64,000 nucleotides of DNA from Symbiodinium natans (taxonomy: Eukaryota; Sar; Dinophyceae; Suessiales; Symbiodiniaceae): assembly GCA_905221605.1 (NCBI GenBank), contig CAJNDS010000646.1, forward strand, positions 835,730 to 899,729, written 5' to 3'. The notes beneath the pieces were generated by a model. The model was not told the origin of the DNA and did not search any database. It saw nothing but the letters and a program-made list of their open reading frames with translations. The position numbers and the translations under genes are program-made. Shown piece by piece: positions 1 to 10,442 of this stretch (positions within the stretch are counted from its first letter, which is position 1; every line of letters starts with the position of its first letter).

Positions 1-472
1 TCCGGCAGGGTTTAGGGTCTAGGGTTTAGTGTTTAGTTTCATGAACTTTAGCTAGGTAAGCCCTTGGGATATACAAAAATAACCCCCTAAACCCTAGACC
101 ATTAACCCTTATTGACTTATTGGGTTTAAACAGCAAGAGGAGCCCATTTCGGAATATGTTTCACAGGGTTTCTAGGGCCAGCCTAATTTAGGGTTCGATG
201 TTGGACCCACTGCGGCCCGGTTTTCTGAAAAGGGCTCAGTTGCCTTCGAAGCCCTGAATAAAGGCCCTAAACCCTAAACGCTAAACCCAAAACCCGAAAC
301 CCTCTTTGTTCTCGGAAATCTCTAGAATCTGTTGAGGTATTCTTGGGCCGCAAAAACCCGAACCCCTAAACCTATAAGCCCTGTGGGCCCTATCAGCCCT
401 ATACAGCCTATAAGCCCTAAAAAGGGTTTAGGGTTTAGGTTTCAGGTCTTTGGAGGTCTTTGGGGTTGATGC

Positions 473-583
473 ATGGCGGAAGCCTGCCGTCAAATGAAGC
501 GTAAAAGAAAGGTCCACCCACTCAGAGGTGTGGGCGATCAGGACGCCGAAAACTACGACGGGGTGAAAGACCAGGTCGCTGTG
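473..583 (+). CDS. Candidate exon, lysine/arginine-rich
   Basis: Open plus-strand frame beginning with an ATG, reading MAEACRQMKRKRKVHPLRG and ending where GTTTAGGG-like sequence begins. The KRKRK cluster would suit a nuclear localisation signal. Flanked on both sides by G-rich telomere-like repeats. Product unknown. Confidence 0.35.
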
Positions 584-614
584 GTTTAGGGATTAGGGTT
601 TAGGGCTGCATCAG

Positions 615-835
615 CGGTCTCTTGGAAGCTGCGATCGTGGCTCCATGGCGTTGGTGACACAGTTCTTGGTACTGAATCAGAGATTCATTGGTGTTCCAGC
701 GCCGGGCGATCAGGCTGCGCATGACGGTCAAGTGCTGATCGTTCCTGCATCTGATTGCTGTCAACAACCTTGCCGTCGGTTGTGGACCAGAGGTCCAAAT
801 CCTGGTCGTCGACGACTCCCTGTCGCGGACCCGAG
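615..835 (+). CDS. Candidate exon or decayed gene fragment, strand uncertain
   Basis: A 221-bp non-repeat island. On the plus strand it starts after ATCAG and ends at a GTAACC donor, with one open frame containing MALVTQFLVLNQRFIG. The minus strand also has long open stretches in two frames (WSTTDGKVVDSNQMQER, then SLIARRWNTNESLIQYQELC), which would mean a frameshifted fragment. I prefer plus because both splice signals fit. Confidence 0.35.
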
Positions 836-1361
836 GTAACCGACGTCCCCCAACACCCTAACACCCAAACACCCGAAACCCTAAACCCAAGCTGTTGTCC
901 TAAAGTTCCAAGCGCCCTCTGGCACGGCAGCCCCCCCCTTTGTGCCCATAGTAAGGCCTGGTAACCCAAAATCCCCACACAAGCCCAGGTAAGCCAAGTA
1001 GGCCCAAGTTGCCAACGTCGAGTCCCTCTGTCAACCCTTTTCGAATAACCCTCCTTTTCTGAGGGTGCCCTGCAAAGGAAGCCTCGTCTAGAGAGTTGCC
1101 CCCCCCCCCCCCCAAAAGAACCCAAACTAGACCCTAGACTCGAAACCTTATACCCGAACCCCAGACCCCAGACTAGGATGCCCAACAGAACTGAAATTTG
1201 ACTGTTCTCTTCGGGTCAGGATCCCTTCTGACTTATCAGCATCATTAAGCAGGAGGGGATCTTAATCTCCTCGGACCCCAAACTTTGTACACCCTAAGCC
1301 CCATGAGCCGTGAAAGTTGAACGCTGAAAACCCTAAAAACCCTAAACCCAAGACCCCAAAG

Positions 1362-1430
1362 GACGCCGAGACGGAAGCTGACGAATCGGTTTGTTTTGGC
1401 CTGTCAGCGCTGCCAGAAAGCGCGGCTGAG
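1362..1430 (+). CDS. Candidate internal exon, acidic
   Basis: Starts after AAAG and reads DAETEADESVCFGLSALPE without a stop. It ends at GCTAGGGCTTAGGG, a GC-type donor made of repeat. CCCTAAA lies upstream and TTTAGGG downstream. Product not recognised. Confidence 0.5.
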
Positions 1431-1668
1431 GCTAGGGCTTAGGGTTTAGAGGGTTTTAGAGTTTCTAATTGTGGTTTTGGGTTTGAGCAAGGGTCTGTAA
1501 GGTTTGGGGTAGAGGATTTTGGGTCTGGAAGGTATAGGGTTTGGGTTTGGGCTTGGAGGTTTGGGGTTGGGGGGGTTGGGTTTAGGGTTCGGGTTTGAAC
1601 ACATTTGGGCTTTTTCGCTACTGTGTTGAGGGCATGGTTCAGGGTTTAAGTGTATAGATGCACATCCC

Positions 1669-1792
1669 TACTTGGAGGTTCATGGGTACCTATACCCCCA
1701 AGTATAAGTCTACTTATCACCTACTTGGCGGACTTAGGGCGCTTATAAGTGCAGTCATACTTGGGGTTATAAGTGCCCTGAACCTCTAAGTA
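1669..1792. mobile_element. MITE-like hairpin, family A copy 1
   Basis: Imperfect palindrome of 124 bp. The left end begins TACTTGGAGGTTCATGGGTA and the right end is its near complement, finishing in CCTGAACCTCTAAGTA. The interior carries CTTATAA and GGACTTAGGG blocks shared with the copies near 39.9, 42.8, 43.2 and 48.6 kb. No coding capacity. Confidence 0.75.
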
Positions 1793-2230
1793 GCGTCCGG
1801 GGGCCCCTGAACCCCGAGCCCAAGCGTAGGGCTCAGTGATGAGTTCTTGCGCTCAAGCTGAGAGCCCTCGAGCCCGAAGCCCTGCACCCTAAGCCCGAAA
1901 AGCCTGAAGGAAACTACTGGAACTCTGAAACCGGAAACCCTAAAGCCTGAACCCTAAACCCTTGCTTTGGGGCTTTAGGCGCCAGGGTCTTTGGACAGTC
2001 TTGAATGGTTTCGGCTCGGTTTAGGCTTACTTTTTCTATTGGGCCAGGACTCCCAAAACCCGAAACCCGCAACCACTAAACCTCTACACCCTCAACGGAA
2101 CCCCCTGGGAAACCGGAACACTCGACCCCACCTCTAACGTCCCCTTTGGAATTATGTCTTGTTTTTGTGTATTAAAATCCCAAGGGAACATTGAAGATAG
2201 CCAGTTTAGCAAAGTTCTAAGAGGAGTAGA

Positions 2231-2337
2231 AGACCCGGATCTTCCCGAAGAGGAATAGCCCTTAAATCGTCGTAAAGGTCCTTGATATAGTTTAAGGTAT
2301 ATTCTTTATTTAAGAAGTTTTGGAAGATCTTGGGACC
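2231..2337. mobile_element. Hairpin element with GATCTTCC ends
   Basis: AT-rich palindrome within the repeat mosaic. The left arm has GACCCGGATCTTCC and the right arm has GGAAGATCTTGGGACC. It resembles the hairpin at 46.4 kb, which has the same ACCC-GATCTTCC ends. No open frame of note. Confidence 0.55.
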
Positions 2338-2430
2338 TAGGAAACAAGAGTGGCACTTATTACCTCTTTGTTAAGTTAGGTGCCCTTGTCAACCCCCTTT
2401 GAAAAAACAAAAACAGGGGTAGCTTTCCTA

Positions 2431-2860
2431 GGTTAGTCTGGGATTCTAAACCCCAAACCCTGAACCCTAAACCCTATAAACCCTGGACCCCAAGAGCTTC
2501 ACCCTAAACCCCGCACGCCACCCTAAACCCCAAACCCTAAACCCCAAAACCTAAACCCTAACTCCTAACCCTAAACCTTAAGCCCTGAGCCCTAGACCCT
2601 AAATGCCAAACACCAAAACCTGACCCTAAACCCCAGAGCCTCAACCCTAAGCCCTGAACCCTAAACAGCCCGAAACAAAACCTAAACCCCAAAACCTAAA
2701 CCCTGAGCCCTGAACCCTAAGCGCTAAACAATAAGCTGTAAGCCCTAAACACTACAACCTAAGCCAAAAACCCTAAACCCTGAGCCCTGAACCCTACACC
2801 CTACCCTCCAAAACCTAAACCCGAAACCCTGAACTCCTAACCCTAAACCCCAAGCCCCCG
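2431..2860. repeat. C-rich telomere-like tract
   Basis: About 430 bp almost entirely of degenerate CCCTAAA, CCCTGAA and CCCCAAA units in one orientation. It leads directly into the AG|G acceptor of the next candidate exon. No gene seen. Confidence 0.85.
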
Positions 2861-2871
2861 AAGAAAAGCAG

Positions 2872-2938
2872 GTGACCTCCGCCGAGCGGTCCACGTTCAC
2901 TGCGAGGGCCACCTTGGTGTTGCAGGACTCGGCCTGTG
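2872..2938 (+). CDS. Candidate internal exon
   Basis: Begins immediately after GCAG (AG|G acceptor) and is open in phase 0: VTSAERSTFTARATLVLQDS. It ends at TGTG|GTTCAGGG. A long CCCTAAA tract precedes it and TTTAGGG follows, the typical arrangement here. Confidence 0.55.
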
Positions 2939-4365
2939 GTTCAGGGTTTAGGGTTTAGGGCTTAATCAGGGTTTAGGGTTGAGGGTTTCGACTTTTCGGG
3001 TTGGGGTTTGGGCTTTAGGGGTGCATAGGGTTTAAGGAAGCATTTTTTTTTTTTTTAAGTTTTTTGGCGTGGTGCTTGAGGTTGTGGGGTTTGGTTTTCT
3101 AGGCCTTGAACCCGTGGACCTTTAAACTCTGAACCCGAAGCAATGCGGCCGGGTTCTTCTTTAAAAGGGTTTCATCGGTTTAAAAGGTTCAATGGGTTAA
3201 AAGGGTTTCGGGTTTAGGGTTTCATGGGTTTAAAAGGTTTAGGACCTTGCAGCCTGTACTAAAATGCCATACTCCCTCCATGGCCCTGCGTGATTTCGGG
3301 TATCAACTGGACCCCAAGTGGGGCCTTACTCCCTTCTTCTAGGGGTTTAGGGTTTAGCTACCCTTTTTGACCCTAAGCCTCGAACAGGGTCCGAGCCCTA
3401 CACCTTATTCCTAGGTTAGGTTGAGATTGTGTGAACCTCAACCCTAACCCTAAACCCCTAGTCCTAAACCCCAAACCCTAACCCTAAAACCCTACTAAAC
3501 CCCTAAACTTTACACTCAAATCGGAGGACCAGGGGGCAACTGGGGGTCCGCCGCAGGACGGGTCACGACTTGTTGGAGTTTCGGGTTTAGGGTTCAGGGG
3601 TTTTAAGGTTTTAGGGTTTTGGGGTTTTAGGGTTCAGGGTTTACGGGTGTAGGGGTTTTAGGGTTTGGGTGTTCGGGCGTTAAGGGTTGTAGGGTTTAGG
3701 ACTAGGATTTATAGGGTTAAGCCCGCAAGAAGGGTACCCTAGACGCCCTCAAAATACTGACTCCTTAGTACGGGGACCCTCCCCAAAAAGGACCGCTAGT
3801 TTCTGGAACCCCATAGGGAGCATATGGTTTAAGGGTTTTAAGGTGCAGGGCTTATGGGGGTCAAGGGTTCGAGAGGGTGGGATCTTCTTTGGCTTCTAGG
3901 CTTTCCTTATTGCCTGAATGTCTTGAACATTTTGAAGCTTCGAACCCAAAACCCAAAACCCAAAACTCTGTATCCTAAACCCTCAACCCTAAGCCCAAAA
4001 CACCCTAGCCCTAAACCATGTCGCTCCGGAGGTTCGACAGTTCTGTCAGAGTCTTGTCATTCTGAGTCATTCTCGGAGTTTCCCAAACCTCAAACCCTAA
4101 ATCCCCATCCCCAGAATCCCAAACCCTAAACCCTAATCCCCAAAACCCCAAATCCAAAACCTCAAACCCTAAACGCTAAACCCTAAACCTTAAATCCTAA
4201 TCCCCAGAACCCCAAGTAGGCTTCAGAGTTGATGGCTATGAGGCGGGGGGGGGGCTGTGTCATTGGGGTTTGGGTTCAAATTTTGGGGCTATCCCTTGCT
4301 TTTCCCTCTGAAAGCTTTGAAGAAGGAACTTAGCCTAAAGCCCCAAACCCTATAAGGAGAAGCCC

Positions 4366-4398
4366 CCCCCCCCCCAAAAAAAAAAAAAAAAAAAAAAA
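4366..4398 (+). repeat. C-run followed by A-run
   Basis: A run of about 13 C runs straight into a run of more than 20 A. The same C-to-A junction recurs near 1.1, 10.06, 23.77 and 34.19 kb. Confidence 0.8.
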
Positions 4399-4485
4399 TC
4401 TTAAGACTCCCCAAGAATTTCGGGTACGCATGAAGAGCTTAAGGCCTAAACCCCAACCCTAAACCCTAAACCCTAAGAGGTGTAG

Positions 4486-4590
4486 AGGAGCAGTGGACCC
4501 AGCTCCTCGCACCGCTTTCGAGGAGGCCATTACAGCCTCCTTTCGATGGCAAAGGTCGCTCCTGGCAGGAAATACTGATCTTCAACACTG
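4486..4590 (+). CDS. Candidate internal exon (pair, first)
   Basis: Open frame reads EEQWTQLLAPLSRRPLQPPF and ends ILIFNTG, with the last codon split after its first base. It starts near TGTAG|AGGAG. The donor would be GCATGA (GC type). Joining it to the next island at 4635 keeps the frame and gives FNTGKILSSNGKIVEQ across the junction, the best-looking splice in this part of the window. Confidence 0.6.
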
Positions 4591-4634
4591 GCATGATAGG
4601 GTTTAGATTGTAGGGTTTAGGGTTTAGGGTTCAG

Positions 4635-4730
4635 GCAAGATCCTCTCGAGCAATGGCAAAATTGTCGAGCAGTGGCTCCCGGTTGGCAGCAGCCTCTTCA
4701 GGAAAGACGCTGACACTGGGGAGATCGGAA
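4635..4730 (+). CDS. Candidate internal exon (pair, second)
   Basis: Starts after TTCAG and reads KILSSNGKIVEQWLPVGSS then FRKDADTGEIGS. It ends at a possible GC donor (A|GCACTAAACCC). The 44-bp intron before it consists mostly of TTTAGGG units. The protein family is not recognised. Confidence 0.6.
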
Positions 4731-4871
4731 GCACTAAACCCTAAAGCCCTAGAGCCCTAAACCTTAAAGTGCGAAGACCTTGATGGCTGATGGCTGTAGT
4801 AAGTGGGACTACCCTACTTAGTTGAAGAACTAATTAAACCCATACCCCTACACCTTGAACCGTTTAGGGAT

Positions 4872-4986
4872 CACCTGGACCCTGAATTGTAGTTCCTCTC
4901 TTGGGGTATCCAACTATTTTCTGGATTGTAGAGAATAGCAAGGAAATTAGGCACCTTGAAAGGAACTACAATTGGGGCTCCGGGTA
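4872..4986. mobile_element. MITE-like hairpin, family B copy 1
   Basis: Palindromic element. The left end has CACCTGGACCCTGAATTGTAG and the right end has AGGAACTACAATTGGGGCTC followed by CGGGTA. The same termini occur at 29.9 and 39.6 kb. Confidence 0.65.
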
Positions 4987-5399
4987 GTGTTAAGGGTCCT
5001 ACGAGCACCCTGCGCCTCCGTGGAGCAAGCCAGCCATGCTTAGAAGGCGTGTGTCCTTCAGGGTTTTTAGTTTTTAGGGTTTAGGCTTTAGGGTAGTTGT
5101 TTAAGGTTTAGGGTTTAGGGTTTGCGGTGTAGAGTCGACGCCCTAAACCCTAAGTCCCATAGTCGTTGTAAGGTTGAAGGACTAGGAGTTTTAGACTGCC
5201 TGTGGAGTCTTGTTCAAGATTTAGTTGGTTTTGTTTCTAAGGACAAGAACCGTTTAATTTTGGGGGGGTTTTAGGGTTTAGAGGTTAGGGTTTAGGGTTG
5301 AGGGGAGAGCTTCAGAGAACAGTTGAGTTCGCGTGAGGCGGTAGGGGCACCCTAAACCTTCTCCCCCTAAACCTTACAAACCCTAAACCACACTGGCAG

Positions 5400-5463
5400 G
5401 CCCACTGCGTTCGCGGCACGTCATGTTCCGTCGACTTGTCTCAGAGTCCCTTGCCTACACCAG
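5400..5463 (+). CDS. Candidate internal exon
   Basis: Bounded by GGCAG|G and CCAG|GTAGAA, so both splice signals are canonical. The third frame reads RHVMFRRLVSESLAYT. C-rich repeats lie upstream and TTTAGGG downstream. Confidence 0.5.
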
Positions 5464-5703
5464 GTAGAATCCTTTGGGGTTTAGGGTGGAGGGGATGAAA
5501 ACCCTCAACTGTAAACCCTAAACCCCTATACCCTAAACCCTAAACCCCTAAACTCAAGCAACCCGAAACTTCTAAAACCTCCTCAGAGACCCAGGCCAGT
5601 CATTGGATCCTATGGTTTGGGGTTTAGGGTTCAGCACCCTCCACCCAAGACACACTCTTGTCGTTCAGCCTTTTTTGGGCCTTCTGTTGAGAAGAGCAAT
5701 AAT

Positions 5704-5785
5704 ACTATAAATCCTGCATGACTCTACTATACTAAACTACCATAATACCTAGTTCAGGGTACGTAGGGTCATGCAAGATTTACAT
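5704..5785. mobile_element. AT-rich hairpin element
   Basis: Arms TAAATCCTGCATGACTCTAC and its near complement GTAGGGTCATGCAAGATTTA face each other around a short AT-rich loop. Probably a MITE-like remnant; no coding capacity. Confidence 0.6.
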
Positions 5786-6035
5786 TATCTACAGTAGTAG
5801 GTAGCTAGTTGGTGTTGAACAACCAGCGCAAGCGCGCCGTTGACCGTGTACTTGTGATGCTCATGATGGGCGCCCCCGTGGCCCCTTCAAAAATGCAGAA
5901 GATGGCTCTAAATACCATGTTTTTTTCCGGCTAATTCCCAAGCCCTCAACCCCAAACCGTAAGCACCGGATCCGCAAACCCTATATAGGGTTTAGCGTCT
6001 GGGCTCTTAACCTTAAACCCTAGACCCGGGATTCG

Positions 6036-6144
6036 TTCGGGCGGGTCCGCCCAGGCGGCCTGGTCCGCTTCGCCGCAGACGCTGCGTGGTCCTCGGGCGG
6101 GACCAACGTGGTGATGTTGGAGCTGCGGTCCTGCAGGTCCTGTG
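6036..6144 (+). CDS. Candidate internal exon
   Basis: GC-rich island of 109 bp, open in one plus frame: FGRVRPGGLVRFAADAAWSS, then GTNVVMLELRS. It ends at TGTG|GTTTCC. Upstream is CCTTAAACCC-type repeat; downstream is again C-rich. Product unknown. Confidence 0.5.
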
Positions 6145-6688
6145 GTTTCCCTAAGCCCTCAACCCCTAAACCCTAAACCCTCGAGCTCGAAACCCTAAAC
6201 CCTAAGTAGGGCTCTAGGGGTGTAGGGGTTTAGGGTTTAATTAGGGTTTAGGGTTTAAGAGCTCTTATTCATGGGATTTAGGTGCCCTTCTAAGGTTTAG
6301 GGTTTAGGGTTTCCCTTATTCCTGCTTTCAGGGGTGGGGCTCCCTTGTAAGCCCCTTCAACCAACAAAGGGCACACTTTCAAAATCCGCCATCTCTGGGA
6401 TCGAGCCTCTTGCCAGGGTGTACTAGACCGTTTTGTAAAGAGTTAGCTAGCGATATGTAGAGAGGACAATAAACACCCTAAGCCCCGAATCACCCTAAAC
6501 CCTAAACCGGTGATTTCAAGATCATCCCTCTAATGTTAAACCTCCCAATAACCTCCCACGCGCCCAAAGCCAAATAACCCTCATTGGGGTGTCCCCCATC
6601 TGCAGCATACGAGAACATATTCTACGACAAAAACTAAGTACAATACGTATGCTAATGCCGTAACCTGCTATAATGGGAAGATGGTATA

Positions 6689-6795
6689 CTACCTAAAGGC
6701 TCCCACGCAGTACCTTTTGGGGTAGTGTACGATGAACCCTAATTGTGGAAAACTATTCTCAGCCCAAAAAGTACTACATTGGAGCCTTCAGGTAG
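6689..6795. mobile_element. Hairpin element with CTACCTAAAGGCTCC ends
   Basis: Left arm CTACCTAAAGGCTCC with AGTACCTTTTGGG further in; right arm CCCAAAAAGTACTAC then GGAGCCTTCAGGTAG. The arms complement over most of their length. MITE-like, single copy seen here. Confidence 0.65.
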
Positions 6796-7160
6796 GGTGG
6801 GGGTTTAGTATTGCCCCTAACCCAACCCCAAACCCTAGACCCCAAGGTGGATTGCAGACTAGGGTTGGGGTTTAGTATCAGGAAGGCTTAGAGTTCTGGG
6901 ACATTGGTCTTGTTGCTGCGAGGCTCAGGGCGTTTGGTTCAGCCCTATACCTTAAACCCCTAAGCCCTAGAACCCCACACCCCAAGCCTAACACCCTAAA
7001 ATGCCCTGAAATCCTAAACCCTCCACCTTAAAACCTGAACCTTAAAACCTAAACCAACCCCAAAACCCCAAAACTTTAAACCCCCTAAACCTTAACACCC
7101 TACTCGACCCTAAACCCTAAACCCAGTAAACCTTAACACCCAGAGCCTTGCCCTGGAGAG

Positions 7161-7216
7161 GTCCTGTGAAGCGGCGACGGCTGCAACATCTTCAGTGTTG
7201 AGCAGACTCCTGCTGG
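7161..7216 (+). CDS. Candidate internal exon
   Basis: Starts after GGAGAG (AG|G) and reads SCEAATAATSSVLSRLLLG, ending G|GTTTAGGG. CCCTAAA precedes it. The following 120 bp run from TTTAGGG into CCCTAAA, a clear example of an inferred intron built as an inverted repeat. Confidence 0.55.
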
Positions 7217-7429
7217 GTTTAGGGTTTAGGGTTTAGGGATGTTTAGGGTTAGGGTTTAGGGTTTAGGGTTCAGGGTGGGGCTACTACACCGTAAACCCTG
7301 ATCCCTAAACCAACCCTGAAACCCTAAACCTCACAGTCGAAACTCAGGCGCATGGTTTACGGTTTGGCGTAGAGGGCTTTAGGGTTTAGGGTGTAGGGTA
7401 GAGCGCGTAAGGGAAGTAGCTACTGAAAG

Positions 7430-7495
7430 GTTTGGAACGGAGTGGTGGCTATGGCGGCATGGCTCCTTTAGTGAGCCTGTCAGATCACTTTCCGC
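7430..7495 (+). CDS. Candidate internal exon
   Basis: Starts after GAAAG|G and has an open frame LERSGGYGGMAPLVSLSDHF. The likely donor is CCGC|GTAGAC. G-rich repeats occur on both sides. Confidence 0.4.
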
Positions 7496-7773
7496 GTAGA
7501 CATGGGGGTTCAGGGTGTAGAATTTACGGGCACAGTTGGATTTGAGGCGTCTGGCACGGAGGAATTCGAGACTATCTTAGCCAAAACCTCCTAAACCCCT
7601 GTCCCCTAAACCCCTAAGTCCTGAACCGGAGCCCAGGAAACTATACCGCCGAGTTGGCGGCAGTGAGCATGGACCCGGACCAGTACCTGGCGTGCCTTTG
7701 CACATGCCCCTTCCCTCTGCAGGGATGGGTGGGGGGGGGGTTGGGTTTAGAGGCTTCAAGGCTTCAGAAGGTT

Positions 7774-7970
7774 TAGGGTTTACGTGCTGTCTGAGACTTG
7801 AAAGCCCTAACCACTCAGCCCTAAGCCCTAAATCCCAATCTTCCCAACTAAATCCCGGTTGGGCTTAGAGGCCTCAGAAGGTTTAGGGTTTACGTGCTGT
7901 CTGAGACTTGAAAGCCCGAACCACTCTAAGCCCTAAGACCTAAATCCCAACCTTCCCAAGGAAGATTCCT
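7774..7970 (+). repeat. Imperfect direct duplication, about 110 bp unit
   Basis: The segment from TTCAGAAGGTTTAGGGTTTA through ACTTGAAAGCCCTAACCACT is repeated about 110 bp later with few changes. Both copies contain TTTACGTGCTGTCTGAGACT. No gene seen. Confidence 0.75.
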
Positions 7971-8417
7971 TAGATCAAAACAAGGATCCTAGTATAGTTG
8001 AATGTATAATCCTTCTCCTGAATTAAGGGGTTTTGGGGCGCTTTGGCATTTGAGCGCTGCTGGCCCTGCACTCCCCGAAAGCCCTAGACTCTGAGCCCTA
8101 AGCTCTGAAGCTTTGGCGCCCTAACCTTAAACCCTCAACCCCAAGCCCTAACCCCTAAACCCTGCAAAACAATCTAGGGCGTGACCAGAAGCCTTAAACT
8201 CTAAATCCTAAAGCGTCAGACCTGCGCCCTTATGCACAACAACAAACCCCATAAAAGCCTGAAGTCCTAAACCGTAAACTCCAAAACCCACAAACCCTAG
8301 ACCCTGAAGCTCTGAACCCTAAACCCTACAACCCTATACCCGAAACGCGACTACTGGCTCAACTTCGAAACCCTATCCCTAAACCCTAAACCCTAAACCC
8401 TAAACGCCAAACCCTAG

Positions 8418-8524
8418 GCTCCGGTGGCTCCTGTTCGGGGCGGGCAGTCGCCAGTGTCACCGTGGCTGGGGCGAAGGGCGGGCAGCAAGCTCATTGCCTC
8501 CCGGCTGGCTGTTCAGCTTTTGGG
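8418..8524 (+). CDS. Candidate internal exon
   Basis: Starts after CCTAG|G in phase 0 and reads APVAPVRGGQSPVSPWLGRR, then SKLIASRLAVQLLG. It ends at GGG|GTTTGAGG. CCCTAAA units lie upstream. Confidence 0.55.
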
Positions 8525-8844
8525 GTTTGAGGCTGTTTGAGTTCTTTGAGGTCTAGGGAGTGTAGGGTTTAGGGTTTGAAGATTTGCGATTTAGTGTCTA
8601 GGGTATGTGGTGTTATTTGGGGTTTAGGGCGGGGGAACCCTAAATCCCTTTAGGATTCACGGGTTTAGGGTTCATGCTTTGGGGTTTCGGCCTGGTGCGG
8701 CTGCCGAGGAACAGGTGATAAACACGAAACCCTTTTTGCTTTAGGGTTTAGGGTTTAATTAGGGTTTGGGGTTTAGGAACCTTTTTCTGTAAGCCCTTAA
8801 CCCTCCAAGCTCTAAACCGCCTCGGCCCAGCGCCCAAAACCCTA

Positions 8845-8889
8845 TGCGGACATGCAGTTGCATTAGCTGTATCAGCAAACGCCAAACTA
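8845..8889 (+). CDS. Short paralogous exon copy
   Basis: 45 bp nearly identical to 45836-45880. The shared frame reads AVALAVSANAKL here and AVALAVPTNAKL there. Just past the shared part this copy reaches CCAT|GTAAGTTG, a canonical donor, whereas the other copy continues as coding sequence. The exon was probably duplicated and then re-spliced or truncated. Confidence 0.55.
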
Positions 8890-9142
8890 AACCATGTAAG
8901 TTGTCGCTTTTCCATCAGGGTTTAGGGTTTAGGGTTTATGGGTTTAGGGGTTTGGGTTTAGGGGTTTAGGGTTTTGGGGTTTCGGGGAGCACCTGGTAGT
9001 CTTAACGCAAACGTTACAGCCTCTTGTGCTTGTTCTCTTGGGCTCATTCTCTAGACCCTAGGCCCCATACCCTCAAATCCAAAACCCTAATAAACATCTT
9101 AAGACCTATACCCTAAACTCCAAACCCTAAACCCTAAACCGT

Positions 9143-9222
9143 TTCATCCCCAAGGCTCTCTGGGACAGCCCTGCCAGCTACCGCGACTTCAAGGCCGGCG
9201 AGCCCAAACGGGGAGCTGAGAG
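9143..9222 (+). CDS. Candidate internal exon, hydrophilic
   Basis: Open frame FIPKALWDSPASYRDFKAGE continuing PKRGAER, between CCCTAAACCG and GAGAGGGTTTAGG. No acceptor AG is obvious within 20 bp upstream. Composition is typical of a soluble protein. Confidence 0.5.
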
Positions 9223-9879
9223 GGTTTAGGGGTTTAGGGTTTAGGGGTTAGGCGAAACCATTTGGCTCGGCTATTCAGGACACCCTGACTGTTTGGGGGT
9301 ACAGATCGTCCGGGCGTGGTAAGAAAATTCCCGACGCCCTGTAAAGAGCGCTAAAACCAGCTTCGACTGTTTAGAGGCGGGGGGCCGGGGGGGGAACTTC
9401 GTATTTCGGGTGATTTCGGAGGGTGGCGCCAGGGGGGGTGGGCAGGGCGCCACCCCCGAAATACGTGCCCGACATTTTCTGGCTTAAAGTGACCCAAAAA
9501 GAGCACGTATTTCGGTCCCTTGAGCTAGTTAAACATGACAAAACCGAAAACCTCTACCATTACAACTTTCCGGCCCCAACCCCTCGCTCACGGAGGTAGT
9601 ATGAATATCTGCTTTATCCATTTCGTATATTTAAAAATCGTCACCGTAAACCCGAAACACTAAATTCAAACCCTAACCCTAAATTAAACCCTAAACTCTA
9701 AACCCACCCACTCACCCCCCACCCACATTCAGGACTGGGTTCCCACATAAACCCGGCTCATCCAAAGTGGAGCTCCTGTTTTTTCGGAGCTTGCTTTGGT
9801 GTAGGGTTTAGGGTTCAAGGTTCAGGGTTTAGGCTTTAGAGTTTAGGGTTCAACGGCCCACAACTTAGAACAACCCCAG

Positions 9880-9976
9880 CTTTGAGCAGAAACCGTACTC
9901 CAAGCCCTACAACAAGCCGCAAAACGCTTTCTCCTGGCCTCCGAGGCTGCCGACCCATACCCCAAACCCTACAAAG
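9880..9976 (+). CDS. Candidate internal exon
   Basis: Starts after CCCCAG and reads SFEQKPYSKPYNKPQNAFSW, then runs through repeat-like codons to AAAG|GTTTAGGG. The tail PNPT is itself CCCTAAA-derived, so the true end may be earlier. Confidence 0.4.
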
Positions 9977-10145
9977 GTTTAGGGTTTAGGGTTCGGGGTT
10001 TGCTGTATAGGGTTTCGGGCCTAGGGTTTTGGGAAGTTTACGGTTCAGGGTATTTCCCCCCCCCCCCCAAAAAAAAATACTAGTAGGTAGTTGCAGCCAC
10101 CGGTAAACCCTCATCCCTAAGCCCTCAACCCAAAATTTAAGCCCG

Positions 10146-10206
10146 ATGCCCCAAGACCTCTTCGAAATACATCCTGAGCCGAACGCCAAGAGCTGGGTGC
10201 TCACCG
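10146..10206 (+). CDS. Candidate exon with canonical donor
   Basis: Reads MPQDLFEIHPEPNAKSWVLT and ends ACCG|GTAGGTCC, a good GT donor. The island is preceded by C-rich repeat. It could be a first coding exon because of the ATG, or an internal exon. Confidence 0.5.
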
Positions 10207-10347
10207 GTAGGTCCTAGACCCTACATTCCCTGAAGAACTACACTAAATACCACAACACCCTTATTTAGACCCTAAGTACTCTAGATACCCGAAATTCCCT
10301 CAACACCCCTAAACCCTAAACCCTAAACCTTAAACCCTAATTCGAAA

Positions 10348-10442
10348 CACCTCTGCCGAGGCGTGGAGCTACAAGCGGGCGATGCCGTGACCGCCGCAGA
10401 GTCCTGTGGAGAGACGGAGCTTCTTCCTGGTGCCTTGCTTGG
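10348..10442 (+). CDS. Candidate internal exon
   Basis: Open frame HLCRGVELQAGDAVTAAESC then GETELLPGALLG, ending CTTGG|GTTCAGGG. CCCTAAACC lies upstream. A fragment of its 3' end (CTTCCTGGTGCCTTG) is repeated at about 10,495. Confidence 0.5.

Noticed and set aside
1-600. Window start as a chromosome end (true telomere)
   Set aside because: Repeats are degenerate, occur in both orientations and are no denser here than 30 kb inside.
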